The position numbers were made by a program, and so were the translations under genes. Shown piece after piece: positions 1 through 5,062 of a stretch of DNA of 6,198 nt. The stretch is from Desulfamplus sp. (GTDB taxonomy: Bacteria; Desulfobacterota; Desulfobacteria; Desulfobacterales; Desulfobacteraceae): positions 1 through 6,198 of the forward strand of contig JADGBP010000148.1 of assembly GCA_015231395.1 (NCBI GenBank), in the 5' to 3' direction. The notes beneath the pieces were generated by a model that was not told the origin of the DNA, searched no databases, and saw only the letters and a list, made by a program, of their open reading frames with translations. Within the stretch, counting starts at the first letter, position 1; the number at the start of each line of letters is the position of its first letter.

Positions 1-1016
1 AATGTTTCAGTATCAGTGCTTTTCAAAATATACTGCTTGAAACGCCCTTCAATTTTGCTCAAATCCTCTTTTAATTTCTGATGACCAGAAGTTGAAACAA
101 TTTTTAAAATATCATGATATTCTTTCAAAGAGCGATGGCAAAACAGGTAAAGGTGAATCTGGTTCATTGCACTGGCATTACAAGCTTCTGCAAAAGCCTG
201 AAGATCAAGACCTTCTTTACCTGTCGGGTCTTTTACAACCTCTTCCATTTTGTGACCGAACTCGTCCCAGAAAACAGCTATTCCGCTGTAAGTGTTATTC
301 TTTCTGAGTTCTTTTACTACACTCTCATACAGGCTGACTGAATCAGTCATGGTCAAATAGTCAAATTGAGCCCCGTTAGTCACTAAAGGGTAAATAGCAC
401 GAAACAGATCAAAGAACTTTTTCTGATACTCTGCAAGGCAAGTTTTAAGCTCTCCAACCGTATGACCGCTTTCTTCAACCTTCTGTTTAAGAATGACAAA
501 ACTCTCAGGATAATTTTGTTCAAAATCTTCAATGCGTTTTATGGCAGTATCAAACGCAGTTTGCGGCAATAATGAATCAAGACCTTCAGCAGTCAAGGCA
601 CGACGCAAACCCATCATAAGGCTATCGGCAATATTGCCTTCATTGCCATAAAGATTGACTATCAAATAAGGTGCTGGAACTGCCTGACGATATTGCTTTA
701 AAACATCTCTGGTATCTCTGTCCAATTTTTCCATGACCAATTGCAACTCTTGTGTTGCCACTGGACGCAGAAAAAAATTAAGCAGAACCAGGGCTAAATG
801 GCTTTTACCTGTGCCATAGGTTCCCATAATAATTCTTGAACGCAAATCCGGAGTTGTTGGATGGAGTTTCTTTGCAAAATCCAGAATAATTTCCCGTGCC
901 ACCTCAGTTGGGATATAGCCTGCTACCTTGCTTAGATTCTCCCGCTCATTACGAAGATTAACTGCTGCCTTGAACCCTGGCGAAATTTTGATAAATTCAG
1001 AAAGTTTTCGTGTCAT
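1..1016 (-). CDS. brxC: BrxC/PglY-like P-loop ATPase of a BREX system (N-terminal 338 residues, 3' end beyond the left edge)
   Basis: The frame is open from an ATG at 1016 to the left edge with no stop, so the C-terminal part is missing. An in-frame TAA lies just upstream of the ATG and there is no other start between. The translation begins MTRKLSEFIKISPGF. Residues 65-72 are a Walker A motif (GTYGTGKS). Residues 246-254 form a hydrophobic strand ending in DEFG, a good Walker B with D251 and E252. The spacing of about 180 residues between them, with a helical insert, is typical of the large BREX ATPases (BrxC/PglY, usually more than 1000 residues). Family knowledge: BrxC is a core BREX ATPase needed for phage exclusion and host DNA modification. 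The assignment to BrxC rather than another large STAND-like ATPase rests on these motifs plus brxP upstream. A 210-nt spacer separates it from the toxin gene, so it may have its own promoter. Confidence 0.82.
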   Translation of the reverse strand, partial: MTRKLSEFIKISPGFKAAVNLRNERENLSKVAGYIPTEVAREIILDFAKKLHPTTPDLRSRIIMGTYGTGKSHLALVLLNFFLRPVATQELQLVMEKLDRDTRDVLKQYRQAVPAPYLIVNLYGNEGNIADSLMMGLRRALTAEGLDSLLPQTAFDTAIKRIEDFEQNYPESFVILKQKVEESGHTVGELKTCLAEYQKKFFDLFRAIYPLVTNGAQFDYLTMTDSVSLYESVVKELRKNNTYSGIAVFWDEFGHKMEEVVKDPTGKEGLDLQAFAEACNASAMNQIHLYLFCHRSLKEYHDILKIVSTSGHQKLKEDLSKIEGRFKQYILKSTDTET

Positions 1017-1027
1017 ATTAATAAAAG

Positions 1028-1034
1028 TCCCTTT
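1028..1034 (-). promoter_or_regulatory. Probable ribosome binding site of the brxC-like gene
   Basis: Read on the minus strand this is AAAGGGA, 11 nt upstream of the ATG at 1016. The match to the Shine-Dalgarno consensus is fair but the spacing is longer than ideal. It is the only purine-rich candidate before this ATG and supports the chosen start. Confidence 0.5.
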
Positions 1035-1058
1035 ATTTTATAAAATCGCTACAATACA

Positions 1059-1091
1059 TTTATATATTTTATGAAAAATGTTGGGGTTCAA
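1059..1091 (-). promoter_or_regulatory. Possible weak promoter for the brxC-like gene
   Basis: On the minus strand a TTGAAC (1091-1086) is followed by an AT-rich stretch containing TATATA (1066-1061) and TATAAA (1064-1059). The spacings are 19 and 21 nt, longer than the sigma-70 optimum of 17. The position, about 45 nt upstream of the ATG, is sensible for a promoter restarting transcription after the inserted cassette. AT-rich DNA produces such matches by chance, so this is only a candidate. Confidence 0.25.
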
Positions 1092-1169
1092 GCACTTTTC
1101 CGACAAGTGTGTTGCTCGCTGTATCTATAGACTTTCAAAAAAATATTTTGGTATCTCAATTTTTAAGAA

Positions 1170-1191
1170 GGGTAACCGCAAGGGATTACCC
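1170..1191. repeat. REP-like palindrome (intergenic hairpin)
   Basis: GGGTAA (1170-1175) and TTACCC (1186-1191) are perfect inverted arms. Read on the minus strand the stem extends to 8 pairs (GGGTAATC with GGTTACCC, including one G-U pair) with a six-base loop CCTTGC. The flank continues as GTAGG on the minus strand before the left arm. From general familiarity, the overall pattern GTAGGGG-arm-CCTTGCGG-arm-CCC resembles dispersed intergenic REP/BIME-type palindromes found in many copies in several bacterial phyla. It could also slow transcription out of the toxin gene, but the following bases are a poor T-tract, so it is not a convincing terminator. Only one copy is visible in this window. 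Confidence 0.5.
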
Positions 1192-1226
1192 CTACTTTTG
1201 CCAATTTAATTATCTGGAAAACTATA

Positions 1227-1859
1227 TTATTTTTTTGTTTCGGTATCAAGTATGTTAGCCCACTCTATAATGCCTTTTGCCCAAGGAGACATATAGTTTT
1301 CTGCATAAATTCTTGTAATTTGCCCATCACTTACTCGGAATAATAGCCGCGGATCACTATCGGTTTCAGAATTGTCATAAAAATACATACGATCAACACA
1401 AGGTAAAATTTGAACACAATTTGCAATTGCTTTGTAATATCGGCTTATAATTTTTGGAATAGGGACATCATGCCCACCTTCCATAACTCTTTGTGCAACT
1501 CTTTGGGCATTGATTGAGGGGTCATTTGTACATACAAAGAAACACCGAATAAAGAACCCAACATTTTTGGCTCGCTGAACAAACTCCATTTTTTCTTTTG
1601 TTGAAAAGACAGTTTCAAATGCCATGCTGGTCATACTATTCAAACAATCTTCTCGAATAAGTTTAGCTCTATTTGCTGCATTGATAACTGCTTCAATGGA
1701 GTTCCAATCTCCAAATTCATTCTGAGCTATTAAATCTGGGTTGATATATTCACACCCGTTCATCCATTCATGGCGTAAAAGTTTCTCAGTAATAGTGGTT
1801 TTTCCTGATCCGTTAGGTCCAGCAACAATGATTAATCTTGGCTTTTCTTGTTCTATCAT
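1227..1859 (-). CDS. Zeta-toxin-like P-loop kinase (COG4185 type), probable toxin of a two-gene cassette
   Basis: The 210-residue protein is a compact kinase. Residues 9-13 (LIIVA) form the first strand and 14-21 (GPNGSGKT) the Walker A loop. INPD at 39-42 supplies the conserved aspartate D42, FETVFS lies at 81-86, and RVMEGGHDVP at 124-133 is the arginine/GGH-x-x-P segment that typifies zeta-like kinases. Family knowledge: zeta toxins phosphorylate UDP-N-acetylglucosamine and block cell-wall synthesis; many shorter relatives have unproven substrates. All catalytic motifs look intact, so the protein is probably active. The ATG at 1859 overlaps the stop of the upstream small gene in ATGA, implying coupled translation, the usual arrangement of antitoxin then toxin. 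It lies inside a BREX-like operon. The toxin role is inferred from family and context. Confidence 0.85.
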   Translation of the reverse strand: MIEQEKPRLIIVAGPNGSGKTTITEKLLRHEWMNGCEYINPDLIAQNEFGDWNSIEAVINAANRAKLIREDCLNSMTSMAFETVFSTKEKMEFVQRAKNVGFFIRCFFVCTNDPSINAQRVAQRVMEGGHDVPIPKIISRYYKAIANCVQILPCVDRMYFYDNSETDSDPRLLFRVSDGQITRIYAENYMSPWAKGIIEWANILDTETKK

Positions 1860-2041
1860 CTTAGTATCGGTGTATCAACGCGATATACCGCCTGCTTTAT
1901 CTCTTTGTTCAATTTGTCAAAATGTGCATCTAAAGCCTTTTTTCTACGATTGCGAGCCTCTTGACCTGCTTTTTTTATTATTAAAGCAAGCTCTTCCTCC
2001 CCATCTTCTTGATTTACAAAATTTTCTTTTATTTTTCCCAT
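1856..2041 (-). CDS. Small charged helical protein, probable antitoxin partner of the zeta-like kinase
   Basis: This encodes 61 residues from MGKIKENFVNQ to VDTPILR. The middle (about residues 15-52) is rich in K, R, E, A and L and is probably one or two long helices; the ends look flexible. I do not recognise a named domain. The call rests on size, charge and context: its TGA overlaps the ATG of the zeta-like kinase by 4 nt, and small helical partners encoded just upstream are usual for such kinases. The ATG at 2041 is the first plausible start and has only a weak ribosome binding site. A perfect 7-bp palindrome and a TATAAT box lie in the 63-nt gap upstream, which suits autoregulation. It might also be a short accessory protein without antitoxin activity. 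Confidence 0.65.
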   Translation of the reverse strand: MGKIKENFVNQEDGEEELALIIKKAGQEARNRRKKALDAHFDKLNKEIKQAVYRVDTPILR

Positions 2042-2064
2042 AATTTCTACACCGTAAATATATT

Positions 2065-2070
2065 ATTATA
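2065..2070 (-). promoter_or_regulatory. Candidate -10 box for the toxin-antitoxin-like pair
   Basis: A perfect TATAAT on the minus strand, 23 nt upstream of the ATG at 2041. No good -35 sits at 16-18 nt; a TTGACT at 2102-2097 is 26 nt away, which is too far. The surrounding DNA is very AT-rich, so the match may be fortuitous. Together with the adjoining palindrome it suggests the cassette may be transcribed on its own. Confidence 0.35.
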
Positions 2071-2072
2071 TT

Positions 2073-2091
2073 TAAACATCAATAATGTTTA
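2073..2091. promoter_or_regulatory. Perfect 7-bp inverted repeat, candidate operator of the toxin-antitoxin-like pair
   Basis: TAAACAT (2073-2079) and ATGTTTA (2085-2091) are exact inverted arms separated by 5 nt. The centre-to-centre distance of 12 bp is close to one helical turn, which fits a dimeric DNA-binding protein. It directly adjoins the TATAAT box (2065-2070), where a bound repressor would block transcription. A weak AT-only hairpin is an alternative, but as a terminator it would be poor. Function is inferred. Confidence 0.4.
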
Positions 2092-2104
2092 TTAAGAGTC
2101 AAAG

Positions 2105-2533
2105 TTATCCCAATGCCCAAATATAACCACGATTATTTGGGTCTATTGCTCTAATGTCTGCTAAATTTTCCTGACAATACAAGACTATCACAACTCCATT
2201 TGGCATCTCTGTCCGTAACATATAACGTATAAAGTCCAATCTCTCATCAGTCTGCCATTTGCTATAAAATGGTTCAAGATTTGAGACAATTATGGGTTTT
2301 AATAAAGATAACCCACGAAGTTCTGTCTGAACTATGTTGCGAGTTAAGAATGTCTCTAATGCCCCTTGATAACGTGCAGCAAAATCAACTTTCTGACCAT
2401 TCATAATACCTGCAATTTCATCAATTACTGCTTCTGAAAAAATTCCCCATTTAGAAGGGATAATAAACATGACAGGATAACGTCTCTCTTTGCAGATATG
2501 CCATTTTTCTATAAAAATATTAAGAAGCTGCAT
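2105..2533 (-). CDS. Uncharacterised 142-residue alpha/beta protein of the BREX-like operon
   Basis: I do not recognise this family with certainty. The sequence alternates helices and hydrophobic strands: a strand at 19-25 (YPVMFII), helices to about 72, a strand at 78-84 followed by NLEPFY, a helix at 95-109, and a strand at 113-120 (GVVIVLYC). There is no signal peptide or membrane segment. The strand order, with an acidic residue after the second strand, resembles small BREX P-loop proteins such as BrxF, but the first strand runs into PSKWG rather than a Walker A loop, so ATP binding is unlikely. BrxB (DUF1788, about 200 residues) was considered but not convincingly matched. A strong GAGGAGA lies 7 nt before the ATG at 2533, and the gene follows the DUF4007 gene by 19 nt, so it is almost certainly co-transcribed. 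It may be a structural partner of BrxC or BrxP; that is inference. Confidence 0.75.
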   Translation of the reverse strand: MQLLNIFIEKWHICKERRYPVMFIIPSKWGIFSEAVIDEIAGIMNGQKVDFAARYQGALETFLTRNIVQTELRGLSLLKPIIVSNLEPFYSKWQTDERLDFIRYMLRTEMPNGVVIVLYCQENLADIRAIDPNNRGYIWALG

Positions 2534-2540
2534 AGTTGTA

Positions 2541-2547
2541 TCTCCTC
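2541..2547 (-). promoter_or_regulatory. Strong ribosome binding site of the 142-residue protein
   Basis: GAGGAGA on the minus strand, 7 nt before the ATG at 2533, is the best Shine-Dalgarno match in the window. It fixes this start and suggests the small protein is made at a higher level than its neighbours, several of which rely on weak sites or translational coupling. Confidence 0.8.
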
Positions 2548-2552
2548 AAGGC

Positions 2553-3464
2553 TTATGAAAAGAGTGTCGGAGTTGTCTGCATTTTTTCAAGTTCAAGAAT
2601 TTCAGATTTACCCTTTTCTAATGCAACTTCTGGCGAATCACCGTCAAGCTCGTGATAATAAGCACTGATCAGTATTAACGGGTTTAAATCCATAATTGAC
2701 ACTGAATTTAATCCAGCCGTATGGCTAACCCATCCCACCTGTTTATTATAGTAATCCCCAATTTGTATAAGAATTTCATCAAGCGATGTTCTATCAAGTC
2801 TGAAAATCCTGCCTACTCCCCAAGGTTCCAACAGCTTTTCCAAATGAACAGATTTTCTTTGCTGTTCTATTGCCCAATCTAATAGACTATATGCTACTAT
2901 TGCAGCAGGCGGTAATTTATAACCGATAGATTGACGGCAAAAATTATTTTTTTCTTGAGGTTGAAAAAATCCCAAATCTTTACCCAAACGAGTTCCTTCA
3001 AAAACCTGTATCAAGGGTGAAAATATAAGTTTATCAAATGTGCTGTCAGTCATTGGTTTTTCGTGGTCTTTATTCCACCATGCTCTCAATTCATCTTCTA
3101 AAGATTTTCGGTCAAATATATCGTTTGTAAATTCATTGAAATAAAACGAATAAAACCATGCGGGACTGCTTTGTTTAGCAAGGTTATAGTGTATTGCCCA
3201 CCAGATACCATCATCGTCCATGTCTGGGTCATGTTTTCTGATTAGATGTCCTAAAGTGGTCAACATAAATTGATTCTTCTTTTTTGTTATAATACCTGCA
3301 GATTCAGCCCATACCTTTGCTGCACCTACCTTCAATTTACCAATCCGTAAGATTCCCTGAGCCTCTTCAACCGCACTTGGTAAAAACAGATTAGGGTGAT
3401 TTGGAAGTTTTTTAATTATAAGACGAAGCCACGATTCCTCGAAGCCGAATTCAAATTTAGCCAT
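2553..3464 (-). CDS. DUF4007-family protein of the BREX-like operon
   Basis: This 303-residue protein starts MAKFEFGFEESWLRLIIKK and shows the features I associate with DUF4007: an N-terminal segment ending in a WL motif; a winged-helix-like block at about 28-75 (QGILRIGKLKVGAAKVWAE, then GIITKKKNQFMLTTLG); a tryptophan-rich stretch at about 87-92 (IWWAIH); a YFNEFTNDIFDR segment near 108-119; and, further on, a helical C-terminal part. No catalytic motif is visible. Family knowledge: DUF4007 genes are repeatedly found beside PAPS-reductase-like genes in defence loci, and their biochemical role is not established as far as I know. The gene starts 5 nt after the brxP stop, so the two are translated together, suggesting a direct partnership, for example DNA-sequence recognition for the sulfur-transfer enzyme (inference). 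No truncation or frameshift is seen. Confidence 0.82.
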   Translation of the reverse strand: MAKFEFGFEESWLRLIIKKLPNHPNLFLPSAVEEAQGILRIGKLKVGAAKVWAESAGIITKKKNQFMLTTLGHLIRKHDPDMDDDGIWWAIHYNLAKQSSPAWFYSFYFNEFTNDIFDRKSLEDELRAWWNKDHEKPMTDSTFDKLIFSPLIQVFEGTRLGKDLGFFQPQEKNNFCRQSIGYKLPPAAIVAYSLLDWAIEQQRKSVHLEKLLEPWGVGRIFRLDRTSLDEILIQIGDYYNKQVGWVSHTAGLNSVSIMDLNPLILISAYYHELDGDSPEVALEKGKSEILELEKMQTTPTLFS

Positions 3465-3469
3465 ACTAA

Positions 3470-5062
3470 TTATTTACCTTTTTTCTTTAATGAATCAACC
3501 GCTGGACATCTATGTTTTACGCAAGCCAAACAGCTAACACAATTGTTTTCATCTATAAAAAATTTCTGATTTGTAATAACAAGAGCTTTTAAAAGACACT
3601 TTGCACCACATGCACCACAGTTAATGCACGATTGTAATTTTTTAAGCTGTTTTTCAATCCGTTGTTTAAAAACCAACTTACCTTTTTCTATTAAATAATT
3701 AATACGAACTGTCTTGTCTTGAAAACTAACTTCCACACTTGCCAGCATTATATTGGTAACATGATCATGGATCAAAAATGTTTCCGAATAGTTGGTACTT
3801 CTGATCCATGTTTGCAATCCTAATGGACGCAAAAAATAACGGACACTCCGAATATCCCCGCTCAATAACTGATAAGATAATGCAGAGTCAGATAAAAGAC
3901 ATGGTGCAGATTCAATAGAAGCCTTATAATAATCCAATCCACGTCCACCAGCTCTTGCTCTCCAACCTTTATCAACAAAATTTTCAGGATTAGGGTGAGC
4001 CATTCGCAATGCCTGTTCCATCAAAAAAGTCTGCCAGCGTTGATATTTTTGTGGGTAACGTTCTTTGGTTATTTCATAAGACCAATCACTATTGAATGGA
4101 CAGTAAAGGCAACCAACTCTACGGAATCCTTTTTTATATGCCTTATTAAAATTTAAACCGTGAAAAAGCATATAAATCCATACGGCTAAGTCAGACCATT
4201 CAATTATAGGACTTGCTAATATCTCATTTACAATTTTGTGTTGTTTGGTAATCCTCTGATATTTAGATCTACGTGCAGACTCAGACCTCCTAACTCCATC
4301 AAAGGTAAGCACCCCTTGATTCGGACTCAAACTGTTAATAATCTTTGCCAATGGGTTGGTCTTATGTGTTGTGCAACACCAACGCAAGATACGGCTTGGA
4401 GGTCCAATAGATTGAGCAGTTTCAAAAAAATCAAGTTGAGAACGACTGCTGATAAACGGAGTCAGCGGGTGTTCCTGCTGAAATTCATTGATGTATTTAT
4501 AAGTATCTGGAAATTCTATAGTGGTATCAGCAAAAACATGAAGAACATCGCTTCGACCCAAAGCATTCATAACCAAATGAGAAGCTACAGTTGAATCTTT
4601 ACCCCCTGAGAACGAGACCAGAACAGGTAATCCTTTGTATTCCCTGATTGTGTCTCGTATGAACTGTTCTGCCTCATACTGCATCTGTTCCACATAAGGT
4701 CTGTTTGCCTTATGCAATATTTTAAATGTCTTATCCCGTGAACGACGATAGGATGTGGATTGTTTTAGTGTCTTTAACTCGTAAATTTCCGTCGATGTTG
4801 AAGACAAACGAAATAGAGCCTCCCCATATCCGTAGTAGGTGTGGTTGCCAGGCGTTACCCATATTTCACTATCGTTTAGAAAAGTGTGTAATTCAGCGGT
4901 TAGTCTCTTTTTAAGATAGTTAATTTCTTGACGGAAAACAGGCACAAGTGCTGCTGTTGAAATCTCTCTTCCAGCCGATCCACAGGCATGACAGATATTT
5001 CCAAGCAAAGGAACATGACAGGAATCGCACCAGAATGCTCTTGAATTTACGTGTTCACTCAT
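3470..5062 (-). CDS. brxP: BrxP-like PAPS-reductase/ATP-pyrophosphatase with zinc ribbon and dicluster ferredoxin domain
   Basis: 530 residues in four parts. (a) A zinc ribbon with C12, C15, C24 and C27. (b) A region at about 40-140 without a recognised domain. (c) The PAPS-reductase-fold core, with the PP-loop SGGKDS at 152-157, FADTTIEFP at 177-185, C229/C230 in RWCCTTHK, GVRRSES at 256-262, and C318/C321 in VGCLYCPF; these cysteines could hold an Fe-S cluster as in DndC. (d) A C-terminal ferredoxin-like domain with C479, C482, C485, C489 and C508, C511, C514, C519. Family knowledge: such proteins activate a substrate with ATP and take part in sulfur chemistry; DndC/SspD act in DNA phosphorothioation, and BrxP defines type 4 BREX. 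It is too long and too elaborate for assimilatory CysH. Its ATG overlaps the upstream stop by ATGA, and DUF4007 follows within 5 nt. Sulfur modification of DNA is the likely role, by inference. Confidence 0.85.
   Translation of the reverse strand: MSEHVNSRAFWCDSCHVPLLGNICHACGSAGREISTAALVPVFRQEINYLKKRLTAELHTFLNDSEIWVTPGNHTYYGYGEALFRLSSTSTEIYELKTLKQSTSYRRSRDKTFKILHKANRPYVEQMQYEAEQFIRDTIREYKGLPVLVSFSGGKDSTVASHLVMNALGRSDVLHVFADTTIEFPDTYKYINEFQQEHPLTPFISSRSQLDFFETAQSIGPPSRILRWCCTTHKTNPLAKIINSLSPNQGVLTFDGVRRSESARRSKYQRITKQHKIVNEILASPIIEWSDLAVWIYMLFHGLNFNKAYKKGFRRVGCLYCPFNSDWSYEITKERYPQKYQRWQTFLMEQALRMAHPNPENFVDKGWRARAGGRGLDYYKASIESAPCLLSDSALSYQLLSGDIRSVRYFLRPLGLQTWIRSTNYSETFLIHDHVTNIMLASVEVSFQDKTVRINYLIEKGKLVFKQRIEKQLKKLQSCINCGACGAKCLLKALVITNQKFFIDENNCVSCLACVKHRCPAVDSLKKKGK

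Larger units (their letters stand above)
1017..1226. other. 210-nt non-coding spacer between the kinase/toxin gene and brxC
   Basis: No open frame of note lies here on either strand. It is by far the longest gap in an otherwise tightly packed operon. It holds a REP-like palindrome (1170-1191), a weak small inverted repeat (CACTT 1093-1097 with AAGTG 1105-1109), a possible promoter and the brxC ribosome binding site. The break in packing coincides with the downstream edge of the toxin-antitoxin-like cassette, which fits insertion of that cassette into an ancestral operon. Confidence 0.7.

Noticed and set aside
92..341. Two overlapping plus-strand open frames
   Set aside because: They lie wholly inside the minus-strand brxC-like frame, which has clear Walker motifs; their translations show no domain character.
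1093..1109. Small inverted repeat CACTT/AAGTG
   Set aside because: Five base pairs with a 7-nt loop is within chance expectation and has no clear link to a promoter or gene end.
1165..1195. Rho-independent terminator after the kinase gene
   Set aside because: The hairpin is good but the downstream bases are a broken T-run (TTCTTAAAAATT), so a REP-like repeat is the better description.
1741..2043. Plus-strand open frame of about 100 codons
   Set aside because: It is antisense to the zeta-like kinase N-terminus and the antitoxin gene, both supported by motifs and ATGA coupling.
2105..2533. Naming the 142-residue gene brxB or brxF
   Set aside because: It is shorter than BrxB and lacks the Walker A loop of BrxF; the likeness is only in the strand pattern, so no symbol was given.
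4238..4914. Plus-strand open frames at 4238-4594 and 4726-4914
   Set aside because: They are antisense to the conserved PAPS-reductase core and N-terminal part of BrxP and have no recognisable domain.
3470..5062. Assimilatory PAPS reductase (CysH) or stand-alone DndC
   Set aside because: The protein is far longer than CysH, has an added zinc ribbon and ferredoxin tail, and sits with DUF4007 and a BrxC-like ATPase; no dndB, dndD or dndE gene is present.
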